A stretch of 64,000 nt of DNA from Fuerstiella marisgermanici (GCF_001983935.1 NZ_CP017641.1:4216001-4280000), one strand, 5' to 3'; numbered from the stretch's first letter, positions 44,517 through 54,628 are shown. Made by a program: numbers and translations. The notes: generated from the letters alone by a model not told the origin.

Positions 44517-46631
44517 CTACGGCTTCACCGGTCGGCTGATGTAGATCAAAGTCTTTCCGTCCGGCATCCACGACGCTCCCAGATTGCGGCGGCCGGGAAA
44601 CTGGCCTGGAACCGTCGCCGCAGTTTCACCCTCTGCGACCAGCATATGCAGCTGTTCGTACTTTGTTTGAGGCGTCGCTGACGCAAATACGATTGCTTCC
44701 GAATGTCGCTGCCATGCGACGCCCGATGCTGGTTGCCTGATTTCCGACAGCAGTGTGGTTAAGCGAGCTTTGCCGTACGCCTTCAGGCTTAGCAGGGTGG
44801 CCGCTTCGTCTGCACCGCCCTGCTTACGTGACGCGGTGAAGGCCAACTGAGTAGAATCGGACGACCATGCGAACTGTTGCGGGTGTGAAAGGCCGAGTTT
44901 CGACAACGCCGCATTCAGTGGGCTGCGAAATGTATCTTCGGCCAGGTCGAACACGCGAATATCACCCGTCGCAGTGGATGTATCCGCATACGCAATCATG
45001 CGACCATCGGGAGACCACGCCGCCCCCCAACCGGATTCGTCGATCAGTTGTCGATTTGTTCCGTCGGCTCGCATAATCCAAACGCCTCGAGCGGGCGAAA
45101 AACGGCTGTACGCAAGTCGGCCGCCTCCCGGCGACCACGATGGCAACGTGCCTTTGCCCAGTGAGCGAATACTCCGGCCGTCCATGGTCGCGACGTAGAT
45201 TTCGGTGTCGGACGTGACCGCCTGACCGGGCAGAGCGGCCACGATGGCGATGCTGTTTCCGTCCGGAGCAACCGCCGCTGCCGTGGCCGCCTGAAACGTT
45301 GGCAGAGTGAACAGCAGCTTCGATTCTTCGGTTTCTGAATCCCACTGACAAACCCAGATCTGACCCGCGACAGATGCGCGGTCCTTGATGTCGGCTGCAG
45401 GCTGAATTTTGACGGCACTCGCTGGCGACACGGGTTCTGGTTCGCTGGCGCCGGCGTTTTGAGGCAGCGACGTTGTCTGGTATCGTCGTTCGAATTCTTC
45501 GGCTGATTCGCGGCCGAGAATCTCTCGGGCTTCCGCATCAAGTCCGCGAGCGAACAATTCGTGACCGACGATCTGCGTCTGCCCGATCTCAATACCTGAT
45601 GGCCAGACCCCGAAGCGCCCCTTCACTTTCAGCTTGCGATATTCACCCAAAAGCTTGACGCCATTTTCGCGCCGACCGGCTTCAAACTGAGCCCGCGCGG
45701 CCGCCAGCACGATGGCTCGCGCAGATGAATTCGCGACGGGTTCGTTGCGGTTCATAGCCGCGATCACGGTGGCGGCTCGCTGCAACAAATCGGCGACCGC
45801 ATCGCGATGCCGGGACTGGCGTCCGATCGTGACAGCCTGCAACGCAACCAGTTCGACTGACGCGCGATCGGTACCAGCTCGCAGTGAATTCACCAGCAAA
45901 TCAGTTTGACGGCGTAGCAAATCGTCATCACCCAGCGCATCGGCCACCAGTAGAGTCAGAATCGCTCGTTCGATCGTATCTCCATCACGCGGCGAACCAA
46001 GCTGCTGGCGGAGTGCGCCGAGCTTATTGGCGTGCCTGGCACAATTTATCAGCCGGTGACCGATACTATCGACGACGGGAAATCGGTGAGGCTGCAACGT
46101 GTCGAATTCGACCGGCAGGCTGTACAGAAACGCTTCCTGGTTGCGATGTTCGGGCAGGACGATACTTCGCAGCGTTTCGTAGATTTGAACGGAGTTCGCT
46201 TCCGCCTTCCAGCCCTCCAGCAGCCGCATGACGAGACGCGGAATGCGCAGCTGATTTGATTCCAGAGCCGTCGGCGGAAATTCTCGCGACGTGTCAACTC
46301 GCGCATTGGACATGCGGAGCTTCGCGCCGTCGTCTCTGGTGTTGGATACCGTAGGCGGCCCGAACTGCAGCGATCGGCGCACGGCCGATTGAGACAAATC
46401 GGTCATTCCATGCCGAGCTGCCTTTTCCGCGATGTCTAGCGCCTGGTTGACCTGTTCGACTGTCGGTGGCGCAGCAAACGCCGCCGAACTGGCCGACGCG
46501 CAAGCGATCAGCAGAAGAATCCGAACGGAGTGTCGACTGGAGATTTGAGTCTGTCCTGTAAACGACAAAGTGCAGTGACTTCGAATGGGGACCACGCCCA
46601 GAACGGCGCGGCCGCTCCCCTCCGCAACCAA
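44517..46631 (-). CDS. Secreted TolB-like beta-propeller protein
   Basis: The 704-residue frame begins MVAEGSGRAVLGV; the real start may lie ~35 codons later, where a signal-like segment (RILLLIACASASSAAFAA) sits. Residues ~50-390 are helical with no recognised family (VNQALDIAEKAARHG). Residues ~430-700 form WD40-like/PD40 repeats of the TolB type: SWSPGGGRLAY, AWSPDGRMIAY, AWSSDSTQLAF, SWMPDGKTLIY. Such propellers bind other proteins in the periplasm. No catalytic motif is present. Confidence 0.8.
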   Translation of the reverse strand: MVAEGSGRAVLGVVPIRSHCTLSFTGQTQISSRHSVRILLLIACASASSAAFAAPPTVEQVNQALDIAEKAARHGMTDLSQSAVRRSLQFGPPTVSNTRDDGAKLRMSNARVDTSREFPPTALESNQLRIPRLVMRLLEGWKAEANSVQIYETLRSIVLPEHRNQEAFLYSLPVEFDTLQPHRFPVVDSIGHRLINCARHANKLGALRQQLGSPRDGDTIERAILTLLVADALGDDDLLRRQTDLLVNSLRAGTDRASVELVALQAVTIGRQSRHRDAVADLLQRAATVIAAMNRNEPVANSSARAIVLAAARAQFEAGRRENGVKLLGEYRKLKVKGRFGVWPSGIEIGQTQIVGHELFARGLDAEAREILGRESAEEFERRYQTTSLPQNAGASEPEPVSPASAVKIQPAADIKDRASVAGQIWVCQWDSETEESKLLFTLPTFQAATAAAVAPDGNSIAIVAALPGQAVTSDTEIYVATMDGRSIRSLGKGTLPSWSPGGGRLAYSRFSPARGVWIMRADGTNRQLIDESGWGAAWSPDGRMIAYADTSTATGDIRVFDLAEDTFRSPLNAALSKLGLSHPQQFAWSSDSTQLAFTASRKQGGADEAATLLSLKAYGKARLTTLLSEIRQPASGVAWQRHSEAIVFASATPQTKYEQLHMLVAEGETAATVPGQFPGRRNLGASWMPDGKTLIYISRPVKP

Positions 46632-46658
46632 TTGGCTGGAGGGGTGGCCCGGGCTTCG

Positions 46659-47579
46659 TTACACAAGTTCTCGCAGTGTCTTCAGATACTTTGGAATCTC
46701 TTCGAGCGGTTTTGTTTCTTCAAATTCGAGCGTCACGTAGCCTCGGTAGCCGGCCTTCTTCAGGATGCCAATGATCTTTGGCATGTCAGCCGGATACTTT
46801 TTGCCTTCCGGCGACTTCATCGACACTTTGATCTGAGCGTTGACCGCGTACGGCGCGATGATGGCGAGGTCTCGATAAGGATCGTCTGTGCTGAAGTTGC
46901 CGCTGTCGAAATTGACGCCGAACCAGGGCGACGGTTTGACGGCATCAATAATTTTCATCATTTGAGCCGGCGTGGCCGTGATGCCGCCGTGATTTTCAAG
47001 AGCCAGAAAGACGCCCTTCTTTGCGGCATAGTTCAGGCTCTGGTTGATGCCGTCCACACAGCGTTCAATGGCGGCTTCTTCGTTGTCGCCCTTGGGGACT
47101 CGGCCCGCAAAAATTCGAATCGCGGGGGCACCCATGATGGCTGCGTAGTCGATCCAGTCCTGACAGTCCTGAAGTTGCTGGTCGCGTGCTTCGCCCTCTG
47201 GCAGGCAGAAATCGTTGCCAATGGCCGTGCCGGAAATATCCAAACCCAGCCGATGCGTTCGCTGACGAATGCTTAGCAGGTATTCGGTGGTGATGTCTTT
47301 CGGGAAGTAGTATCCCGTCAACTCAACCGCCCCTAACTGCTGTTCAGCACCGTAGTCGATGAACTTTTCCAGCGTCATTTCCGCCTTCGCGATTTGGTCG
47401 GGCGTGCCTCGGCGAGCGAACATTTTGTTGAAGCTGTAGGCGGCCAGACTTAGCTTCAAAAGCGGTTCACCGCTGCGTTTGGGCGGGTCGGCCGCGTGCA
47501 GTACGGACGAACCTGTCAGAGCGGGCGCTGCGGCGATAGCTCCGAGGCTGGTGAGGAATTTTCGACGAGGGTGGATCAT
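46659..47579 (-). CDS. Sugar phosphate isomerase/epimerase-like protein, Tat-exported
   Basis: The N-terminus MIHPRRKFLTSLGAIAAAPA is a typical twin-arginine signal (RRKFLTS). The mature part is an AP-endonuclease-2/xylose-isomerase-like barrel of 306 residues: SLAAYSFNKMF, AVELTGYYFPKDI, FLALENHGGITATPAQM, FGVNFDSGNF and YVTLEFEETKPLEEI, the last with a metal-site Glu. It resembles the protein at 14,931-15,905 in fold and export signal but differs in sequence. The substrate is unknown; cyclitols or rare sugars are common for the family. The TolB-like gene follows 27 bases downstream on the same strand. Confidence 0.88.
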   Translation of the reverse strand: MIHPRRKFLTSLGAIAAAPALTGSSVLHAADPPKRSGEPLLKLSLAAYSFNKMFARRGTPDQIAKAEMTLEKFIDYGAEQQLGAVELTGYYFPKDITTEYLLSIRQRTHRLGLDISGTAIGNDFCLPEGEARDQQLQDCQDWIDYAAIMGAPAIRIFAGRVPKGDNEEAAIERCVDGINQSLNYAAKKGVFLALENHGGITATPAQMMKIIDAVKPSPWFGVNFDSGNFSTDDPYRDLAIIAPYAVNAQIKVSMKSPEGKKYPADMPKIIGILKKAGYRGYVTLEFEETKPLEEIPKYLKTLRELV

Positions 47580-47811
47580 AGATGGGCGACCGTAAAAAAA
47601 AGGGATATTGAGGCGGGACAGAGTGTGTACCAGTTAAATCAGGCGAGACGATTTTGTCCAGCGAAGCCACCAAACGCGGCCGGGAAACCTTCAAACAATC
47701 GAAAACTCAGGTTTTGTCAGATGGGAATCACGGCTAAACTGGGCAAGCCTCGCAAACGGACGGATTCGTTGCCGGGCCTGAAAATCCGATCCCTCGTAAC
47801 CTGACACTTCG

Positions 47812-49206
47812 ATGATACATGACGTTATTGTCCTTGGCGGCGGTCCGGCAGGAAGTACGGCCGCTACGCTGCTTTCTCAGCAGGGATTCGATTGTGTGGT
47901 CGTCGAAAAAGACCACTTTCCGCGATTCCATATCGGTGAATCGCTGCTGCCGGCGACGGTGCGAATTTTCGAACGCCTGGGCGTTCATGAACAGATTCGC
48001 GATGTTTTCATCCGCAAACCGGGCGGCAAATGGCTGTACGGCGACATTGCCGTGCCCGGCGACTTTGCCAAACCGGATCGCCACGCCACGTTTCGAGACT
48101 GCCCGTACTCCTACTTAGTGGAACGCTCAGTCTTCGATAAAATCCTGATCGATCGGTCCATCGATGGCGGCGCCGACGTGCGTTTTGGCACCGAAGTGGT
48201 GGACGTGCTGACAGCAGAGCGGGCGGATGAATCGCATGCTTCTGCAGCGCCCAAAAAAAATTCGCACGGTGTCGCGGGAGTCAGGTGCCGCACGGAATCT
48301 GGTAAGGAATACGATCTTCGCGCGCGACTGGTGATTGATGCGAGCGGCCTGCGTTCGCTGATTCCTTCAAAACTGCGATTGCGAAAGCTGACCGAACCGC
48401 ATCGCATGGGCATCTACGCTCAATACGCTGCGTCGCCGACGCGTGACGACGTGAAAGCCGGGTGGTTTATCGGCCAGATGTTCTACGACGGCTGGACCTG
48501 GCTGCTGAGACTTCCCGGCAACCGGTTTTCCGTGGGCGTGGTTTTGACGGTCGACCGGTTTCGCAAAAGCGGTCTTTCGCCGACCGAACTGCTGGAACGC
48601 ATGGTGGAAGAAAATCCGCTGCTGAACGACGGGATGACGATCGACCGCAAACGGATTTCTGACGTGATGGTGACGGGCAACATGGGCAATTCTTCCGAGA
48701 GCCTGGCCGGCGACGGCTGGGTTGCGGTTGGCGACGCCGCCTACTTTATCGACCCGTGCTATTCATCCGGCGTGCACTTGGCAATGAAGAGTGCTGAAAT
48801 GGTGGCGGACCTCGTCGCCGGCCATGCTCGAGACACCCCAATCACACCTGCACTGTTCGACCAGTACCAGAAGGACATGCGACAGCACGAAAAATCGGTG
48901 CAGCGGATGGTGGACACGTTTTACATCGCGAGTCGCAATACGTCGGTCCAGAAGATGGTCACGTCGCTGCAGGGCGGTTACTTCAGCCGTAAGTTTGTGA
49001 CGTTTGTGGGCGGCGACTTCGACCGGAACAGTTCGTATATCGCTCGGATCAAGCTGTATTCCAACTGCGCAGCGGTGATGTTTGGAAACGACGCGAAGCG
49101 GGCACCGGCCAACAGCCCCAACTATTTGCACAAGGTGCCGAGTTCCGACGATGAATCACGGATAGATGCGGATCGACACGAATCAGAACAGTTTTCCACC
49201 GTCTAA
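47812..49206 (+). CDS. Tryptophan-halogenase-like FAD-dependent oxidoreductase
   Basis: The 464-residue protein opens with the FAD-binding fold MIHDVIVLGGGPAGSTAATL and has FHIGESLLPATVRIFERLG, the segment typical of flavin-dependent halogenases and geranylgeranyl-reductase-like enzymes. GDGWVAVGDAAYFIDPCYSSG closes the FAD site. The halogenase signature WxWxIP is only approximate (GWTWLLRLPG), so halogenation is not assured; a reductase or hydroxylase role is equally possible. It is divergent from the Tat-exported isomerase gene with 232 bases between them, and has no nearby biosynthetic cluster. Confidence 0.8.
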   Translation: MIHDVIVLGGGPAGSTAATLLSQQGFDCVVVEKDHFPRFHIGESLLPATVRIFERLGVHEQIRDVFIRKPGGKWLYGDIAVPGDFAKPDRHATFRDCPYSYLVERSVFDKILIDRSIDGGADVRFGTEVVDVLTAERADESHASAAPKKNSHGVAGVRCRTESGKEYDLRARLVIDASGLRSLIPSKLRLRKLTEPHRMGIYAQYAASPTRDDVKAGWFIGQMFYDGWTWLLRLPGNRFSVGVVLTVDRFRKSGLSPTELLERMVEENPLLNDGMTIDRKRISDVMVTGNMGNSSESLAGDGWVAVGDAAYFIDPCYSSGVHLAMKSAEMVADLVAGHARDTPITPALFDQYQKDMRQHEKSVQRMVDTFYIASRNTSVQKMVTSLQGGYFSRKFVTFVGGDFDRNSSYIARIKLYSNCAAVMFGNDAKRAPANSPNYLHKVPSSDDESRIDADRHESEQFSTV

Positions 49207-49381
49207 ATCTGTCGCCATTCGTGGCGATTCTTACGCAGTCACAGGCGAATCGTTGTGGTGAGAGAAATCCGCGGAGCGGCCCGTGCCCTTTCGCCGTTAG
49301 AGCCACGATGCTACATTGCACGTAGACAGAATCACATCAACACGGACCTTCTCTATACCGCTGCCGAAAGCGGGCCTATCA

Positions 49382-49585
49382 ATGCCACGACTGACTTACT
49401 TTCTCACGTGCCTCGCACTTTCCATGCCCGCTGTGATGGCTCATCCCGGACACGGAAATCCTGCCGCGCAGGACGGAATCTGGCACTACGTCACGTCGCC
49501 AACGCACGCTGGCCCGGTGGTAGCATTAGCTATCCTGGTCGCGATGGGAATCGCGTATCTGCAGAAGCGAAAGTCTCAGCGGTAG
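49382..49585 (+). CDS. Small membrane protein with His-rich exported N-terminus
   Basis: The ATG at 49382 (MPRLTYFLTCLALSMPAVMA) gives 67 residues with a signal peptide, a short polar segment AHPGHGNPAAQDGIWHYVTS and one membrane helix (VVALAILVAMGIAYL) before a basic end. The His cluster after the signal could bind metal. It lies 175 bases after the halogenase-like gene. No family was recognised. Confidence 0.6.
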   Translation: MPRLTYFLTCLALSMPAVMAHPGHGNPAAQDGIWHYVTSPTHAGPVVALAILVAMGIAYLQKRKSQR

Positions 49586-49919
49586 CTGACGCGGCCTTAT
49601 TTTGATTGGCTCTTTCCTGCACCGTTTGCCGCGTGAGTTCCGCCGTTTCTGCGTTGCAGCGCGTACGTCAGCGGGATATCAATTTTCGGAATTCACAGCC
49701 AGCAGACATATTTCTGCCAGGACACGGCATTCTCCAGCGAATAACTGGCTGGCGCAATATCTCCATTACGACGCGGTGTGTGAGCAGATTGCCGGGCAAA
49801 TCCGGCGGAACGCGGCCAACATCTGGGCTGTGGCCATTGCCGAAGTGGCAACACTCCGCCACAATCACGTGAATCCAACGTGACCTAAAATCACTTTACT
49901 CAAACAGCAGGTAAGTTTG
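49586..49919. other. Intergenic region of ~330 bases
   Basis: Several overlapping frames of 60-90 codons on both strands lack domains and ribosome-binding sites. No hairpin or RNA gene was recognised. It probably carries the promoter of the following gene. Confidence 0.4.
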
Positions 49920-51674
49920 ATGCTTAGAGCTCAATTGACTCAATTACTGGCCGCATCAGCGATGATCGTTGCCAGTCTGCCCGTGCAGGCTCAGACGGCG
50001 GTGGCTTCCAAAGTCATCAGCGATCAGATTCTTCCCAAAGACACGTTTCTGTACGTTTCGTTTCCGAACGTGACTCAGTTCAAGACGTTTGTCACCCAAT
50101 CGTCACTCGGAAAGCTCTGGCAGGATCCAGCTCTGGATGCATTCAAGTCAGAAGTGCAGACCGCGTTTGAAAACGAACTGGACGAAGGGTTCGCGAAGTT
50201 CCAGGAAAACCTTGGCGTCAGCGTAGAAGAGTTTCTTCAGATTCCAACCGGCGAAGTTTCCTTCGCGTTTTCCGGCGGCCCTGGCAACACAATGGGAGCC
50301 GTCATCTTTTTGGACTTCGGCGACAGCGAAGCAGTCGTTCAGGACCTGCTGGACAAAGCGGCTGGCGAACTGTCCAAGGCTCCGAAACTTGCATTGGAAG
50401 ATGAGAGCTTTGACGGCACGGAATTGACCATGTTTCGGATCCAGTATCCTGGCCAGCCTCCCACACCACTGGCTAAAGAATTCGGTTGGTTCATCAAAGA
50501 CCAACGACTGGTAATCAGTAACCGCATCGAACTGCTGCAGTCGGCACTGACAAACTGGGAAGGTGAGGGCGAATCATTCAAGAGCAACGAAACCTACTCT
50601 TACATCATGGGACGCTGCCAGTCGGCCGAACGTTCTGCACTGACAACGGTCTACTTTGACCCCATCGGTTTGTTCACAAAGCTGGTACAGACTGGCTCAC
50701 TTGGCCAGCAGGCCAGCATGGGTGCTGGAATGGCACTCGGATTTCTGCCGACCCTGGGCTTGACTCAGCTAAAAGCCATGGGCGCGGTTTCGGAAGCCGG
50801 CAGCGGCGACTTCGAAGCTGTGTCTCGATCGTTGATCTACGCCGATCAACCTCCGACAGGACTGATGCGAGCCATGCAGTTGGATCAGATTGAACAGGCC
50901 CCGCCAAGCTGGGTCAAAGAAGACGTTCATGCGTACGCAGCAATGAAGTGGAAAATCGGCGAAGCCTACGAAGCAGTCGAAAGCATCGTGGACATGTTTT
51001 CCGGAGCCGGTGCCACAGCCGATCAGCTTGACCGGTTGGCGGAGCGACCACCTGGAATTCACCTGAAGCACGACATCATCGACCAGCTGACAGGCGAACT
51101 ACGATTCATCACAGCGGCTGGTAGTGCCGAAGGTGGTGGCTACGGTGGCGATCAAATTCTAATTGCGTTGGGCGTTCGAGACAGCCAGTCAGCAGGTGAT
51201 GTCCTGGCGAAAGTCGCTGAACAAACCGGCCTGGAAACTCGCGAATTCCGCGGTGCGACCGTGTATGAATTCAATGCACCAGGAGCTGGCCAGGCGATCG
51301 GCGTGACCATTTCTGATGGTCGAATGCTGATCTGCATCGGCAGCACACTGCTGGATCAGGTGTTAAGAAATGACAGCGACATGAAGCCACTGGCTGAATC
51401 TGAAGAGTACCAGCGAGTAGCTCAGCACTTCCCGGCTGACGCACTGTCCGTCCAATTCACGCGTCCAGCCGAACAGTACCGATCGATGTACGAAATGGTT
51501 CGGTCCGGGACTGCTGCCGAGCAGTTCCCAGGCAGCCAGGAAATCTTCGAGAAGATCGATTTCACAACGCTTCCGCCGTTCGAAACGATTTCGAAGTACA
51601 TCCACCCCACCGGTGGCTATTCGGTGAAGGATGACAATGGCGTGTTCATGGAAGCGTTCCAGTTAAAGAACTAA
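49920..51674 (+). CDS. DUF3352-like secreted protein
   Basis: A signal peptide (MLRAQLTQLLAASAMIVASL) precedes a 560-residue mature protein. It contains DTFLYVSFPNVTQFKTFVTQ at the start, LPKDTFLYV-type strands, and FQENLGVSVEEFLQIPTGEV, a pattern typical of DUF3352 proteins (large secreted proteins of unknown function common in planctomycetes). No catalytic residues were recognised. The ATG at 49920 is preferred over the TTG at 49917. A strong terminator follows at 51705-51744. Confidence 0.8.
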   Translation: MLRAQLTQLLAASAMIVASLPVQAQTAVASKVISDQILPKDTFLYVSFPNVTQFKTFVTQSSLGKLWQDPALDAFKSEVQTAFENELDEGFAKFQENLGVSVEEFLQIPTGEVSFAFSGGPGNTMGAVIFLDFGDSEAVVQDLLDKAAGELSKAPKLALEDESFDGTELTMFRIQYPGQPPTPLAKEFGWFIKDQRLVISNRIELLQSALTNWEGEGESFKSNETYSYIMGRCQSAERSALTTVYFDPIGLFTKLVQTGSLGQQASMGAGMALGFLPTLGLTQLKAMGAVSEAGSGDFEAVSRSLIYADQPPTGLMRAMQLDQIEQAPPSWVKEDVHAYAAMKWKIGEAYEAVESIVDMFSGAGATADQLDRLAERPPGIHLKHDIIDQLTGELRFITAAGSAEGGGYGGDQILIALGVRDSQSAGDVLAKVAEQTGLETREFRGATVYEFNAPGAGQAIGVTISDGRMLICIGSTLLDQVLRNDSDMKPLAESEEYQRVAQHFPADALSVQFTRPAEQYRSMYEMVRSGTAAEQFPGSQEIFEKIDFTTLPPFETISKYIHPTGGYSVKDDNGVFMEAFQLKN

Positions 51675-51704
51675 CGTTTCAGCGTTGAGACAACCTCTCG
51701 TGTG

Positions 51705-51744
51705 AGAAGCCCGGCAACTCCGAAAAGCCGGGCTTCTTTTATTT
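51705..51744 (+). terminator. Strong Rho-independent terminator
   Basis: AGAAGCCCGGC (51705-51715) and GCCGGGCTTCT (51727-51737) are perfect complements, 11 bp, followed by TTTATTT. It is 31 bases past the stop of the DUF3352-like gene and ahead of gltX. Confidence 0.92.
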
Positions 51745-51777
51745 GCCGCCCGGTAAACCATTTTCCTGCAAACTCCA

Positions 51778-53361
51778 ATGCCAACTGTACGCACCCGCTT
51801 CGCTCCCAGCCCGACCGGTTACATGCACATCGGTGGGATGAGAACCGCTTTATTTAACTGGCTATGGGCCAGAAAAAACGGTGGCCAGTTCATCCTGAGA
51901 ATCGACGACACCGACCAGCAGCGGAATATGGAAGAAGCCTTGCAGCCGATTCTGGATGCCTTCCGCTGGCTGGGCCTGGATTGGGACGAAGGGCCGGAAG
52001 TCGGCGGAGAATTCGGGCCGTACTTTCAGTCCGAACGCCGACCTCTGCATGACGCTGCTTTGGCAAAGCTGCTGGAAAGCAAAGCCGCCTATCGCGACTT
52101 CGAACCTCCGGAAGAAACGAAAGCTCAACGCGAAGCCGCCGAAAAACAGAAAGTCGTCTACACCAGCAGCCGCACATCACTGAACCTGTCCGATGACGAA
52201 GTCGCTGCAAAGCTGGAAGCTGGCGATGCTCACGTCGTACGTTTTCTTGTGCCTCGCGATCGCAAAGTGGCGATCGACGACAACGTGCGTGGCCATATCG
52301 AATGGGACTGCAGCCTCATGGTCGACCCCGTGATCGCTCGCGGTGACGGCTCGCCGCTGTACAACTTCGCAACCGCGGTCGACGACGGTCAGCTGCAAAT
52401 CTCACACGTAATTCGAGCGGAGGAACACCTTTCCAACACGCCGATTCAGGTGCTGCTGCACGAAGCATTGGGCAATACGCTGCCGCAGTTTGCTCACATT
52501 CCATTCGTGGCAGCTCCCGGCGGAAAGAAGAAGCTCAGCAAGCGAGACATCGACAAGTACCGCAAGAGTCCCGCCTTCCAGAAGCTGTTTCAACTGGGCG
52601 ACGAAGTCCTCAGCAAACTCGGAATCGACGCCGGTGACCAGGCTTTGTCGCCGGTGATGGTGGCCTACTATCGCGAAGTCGGTTTTCTGCCAGCCGGAGT
52701 CCTCAACGGGCTGTCGCGACTAGGCTGGTCACTGGACGACGAGACCGAAAATATGTCACTGGAAACAGTGCAGGAAAACTTCTCGCTGCAGCGAGTCGTC
52801 AAGGCGTCAGCCAGTTTGGATCCGGACAAGCTGATGAGCTACCAGAGTCACTGGATGCACAAGCTGGCCGACGACGAACGACTGGCGGGCTGCGTGGCAA
52901 TGCTGGTGAAGGCCGAGCTGCTGCCCGCCGAGCCGGATCAGCAAATGCTGGATATGGTCGCGAAAGTGGTTTCACTGGCGGCCGACCGCCTCCGCGTGTT
53001 CGGCGACATTCTGGGCATGGACGAATTCTTCGTTTCGGCGGACACTCTGCAGTACGACACGAAAGAATTCCAAAAGCGAGTGGTCAAGCCGGACACCGCG
53101 CTGGACTTACTGGCCGCTCTACGAAAGCAGTTCGCGGATCAGGATTCCTTCAAGGCAGAGCCACTGCACGATCTCGTTCAATCCTTTGTGGAAGACCAGC
53201 AGATCAAGTTCGGCCAGATCGCCCCCGCCTTGCGACTGTCTGTGACTGGCAAAGCCAAGGGAGCAGACCTGTTTCCGACGCTGGAGCTGCTCGGTCAGGA
53301 CGAATGCCTGCAACGCATCGACCGAGCCATCGGAATGGCAGAATCAATGCGAGTGGTGTAA
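51778..53361 (+). CDS. gltX: Glutamyl-tRNA synthetase
   Basis: The 527-residue protein starts MPTVRTRFAPSPTGYMHIGG; the HIGH-type motif is the MHIGGMRTALFNWL block (~16-29) and the KMSKS-type motif is KKKLSKRD (~250). The catalytic domain includes FILRIDDTDQQRN and VIRAEEHLSNTPIQVLLHEA. The size is typical. It charges tRNA-Glu and, in organisms lacking GlnRS, also tRNA-Gln; which applies here is not visible. It stands alone after a terminator. Confidence 0.95.
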   Translation: MPTVRTRFAPSPTGYMHIGGMRTALFNWLWARKNGGQFILRIDDTDQQRNMEEALQPILDAFRWLGLDWDEGPEVGGEFGPYFQSERRPLHDAALAKLLESKAAYRDFEPPEETKAQREAAEKQKVVYTSSRTSLNLSDDEVAAKLEAGDAHVVRFLVPRDRKVAIDDNVRGHIEWDCSLMVDPVIARGDGSPLYNFATAVDDGQLQISHVIRAEEHLSNTPIQVLLHEALGNTLPQFAHIPFVAAPGGKKKLSKRDIDKYRKSPAFQKLFQLGDEVLSKLGIDAGDQALSPVMVAYYREVGFLPAGVLNGLSRLGWSLDDETENMSLETVQENFSLQRVVKASASLDPDKLMSYQSHWMHKLADDERLAGCVAMLVKAELLPAEPDQQMLDMVAKVVSLAADRLRVFGDILGMDEFFVSADTLQYDTKEFQKRVVKPDTALDLLAALRKQFADQDSFKAEPLHDLVQSFVEDQQIKFGQIAPALRLSVTGKAKGADLFPTLELLGQDECLQRIDRAIGMAESMRVV

Positions 53362-53411
53362 GAAGCCACTCAATACAAAACACTTTGTTCACCAGAGAAC
53401 TCACGGGGTGG

Positions 53412-53429
53412 CACAGCCTGAGGGCTGTG
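53412..53429. repeat. Short hairpin CACAGCC/GGCTGTG
   Basis: CACAGCC (53412-53418) and GGCTGTG (53423-53429) pair around TGAG, ~50 bases after the gltX stop. It may contribute to termination of gltX; no T-tract follows directly. Confidence 0.4.
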
Positions 53430-53461
53430 TTGCAAGGAACGTGGGATTTACAACTTGCGTT

Positions 53462-53490
53462 TTCACCCTCCCGTGAAACGGGAGGGTGAA
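53462..53490. repeat. Palindromic repeat TTCACCCTCCCG/CGGGAGGGTGAA
   Basis: The 12-base arms at 53462-53473 and 53479-53490 are exact complements around TGAAA. The core CCCTCCCG/CGGGAGGG also appears at 21371-21545 and 44423-44452, marking a dispersed intergenic palindrome. There is no T-run. Confidence 0.6.
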
Positions 53491-53689
53491 GATACTCTGT
53501 CAAACAATCGATAGCATCAACAACTTAGAAATCGCACGTCCAGCGGCACACACTAACTTCGTGGTTGCGTCACCCGCTCCGGGCGCGTACTACCAGCCTC
53601 AAACCCAGCCTGTTACAGTTCGGCAGCGAGTTACGGCAGATCACTGCCGTGTTCACAATACCTCACAGCTATTTGCGATTCGATTCACT

Positions 53690-54628
53690 ATGCCCACAGT
53701 ACTCGTAACCGGCGGTGCCGGATTTCTTGGTAGTCATCTTTGCGACCGTCTTATCGAACGCGGCGACGACGTGATCTGCCTGGACAACTTCTTTACCGGC
53801 AACAAAGAAAACATTCGCCACTTGCTGGGCCATGAACGCTTCGAACTGGTACGGCACGACATCGTGCATCCGTTTTATCTGGAAGTGGATCGCATCTTCA
53901 ACCTGGCCTGCCCCGCGTCGCCGGAAGCGTACCAGTACAATCCCATCAAGACGATTAAGACCTCGACCGTGGGAATGGTCAACGTCATGGGGCTGGCCAA
54001 ACGTTGTGGAGCTCGCGTGCTGCACGCATCAACATCCGAAGTCTACGGCGACCCTCAGGTACATCCGCAAACGGAAGACTATTGGGGGCACGTGAATCCG
54101 ATTGGACCTCGCAGTTGCTACGACGAAGGCAAACGTATTGCCGAATCGCTGCTAATGAACTACCACGAAGCTCACGGCATGGAAGTTCGCATCATCCGCA
54201 TCTTCAACACGTACGGGCCGAGAATGGACCCGAATGATGGCCGAGTGATCTCCAACTTTATCACTCAGGCCTTGCGTAACGAAGACATCACCGTTTACGG
54301 CGAAGGCACTCAAACTCGTTCGTTTTGCTACTGCAGCGACCTGATCGAAGGCATGCTGAGATTGATGGACAACGACGAACACACCGGCCCGGTCAACATC
54401 GGCAACCCTGTGGAAAACACAATGCTGGAACTGGCCGAAGCCGTGATTGCAGCCGTGGGCAGTAAGTCCAAAGTGACTCACATGCCACTCCCCAAAGACG
54501 ACCCACAACGCCGCTGCCCGGATATCACTCGAGCGAAAAAATGGCTGGGCTGGGAACCGCAGGTCGCATTGAAGGACGGGCTGCAGAATACGATTGACTG
54601 GTATCGGAAGCTGATTGAACAGGGCTAG
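53690..54628 (+). CDS. UDP-glucuronate decarboxylase-like SDR enzyme
   Basis: The ATG at 53690 ([20 protein letters not shown]) gives 312 residues with the NAD-binding GxxGxxG. Typical UXS features follow: [38 protein letters not shown], the catalytic Tyr-x-x-x-Lys in [14 protein letters not shown], and [22 protein letters not shown] converts UDP-glucuronate to UDP-xylose and CO2. It is one of two nucleotide-sugar enzymes in this stretch; both may use UDP-glucuronate. Confidence 0.9.
   Translation: MPTVLVTGGAGFLGSHLCDRLIERGDDVICLDNFFTGNKENIRHLLGHERFELVRHDIVHPFYLEVDRIFNLACPASPEAYQYNPIKTIKTSTVGMVNVMGLAKRCGARVLHASTSEVYGDPQVHPQTEDYWGHVNPIGPRSCYDEGKRIAESLLMNYHEAHGMEVRIIRIFNTYGPRMDPNDGRVISNFITQALRNEDITVYGEGTQTRSFCYCSDLIEGMLRLMDNDEHTGPVNIGNPVENTMLELAEAVIAAVGSKSKVTHMPLPKDDPQRRCPDITRAKKWLGWEPQVALKDGLQNTIDWYRKLIEQG

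Larger units (their letters stand above)
53362..53689. other. Intergenic region with two palindromes
   Basis: About 330 bases between gltX and the decarboxylase-like gene hold two perfect hairpins, listed separately. The reading frame of the next gene stays open back to 53486 but without family-like sequence. Confidence 0.4.
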
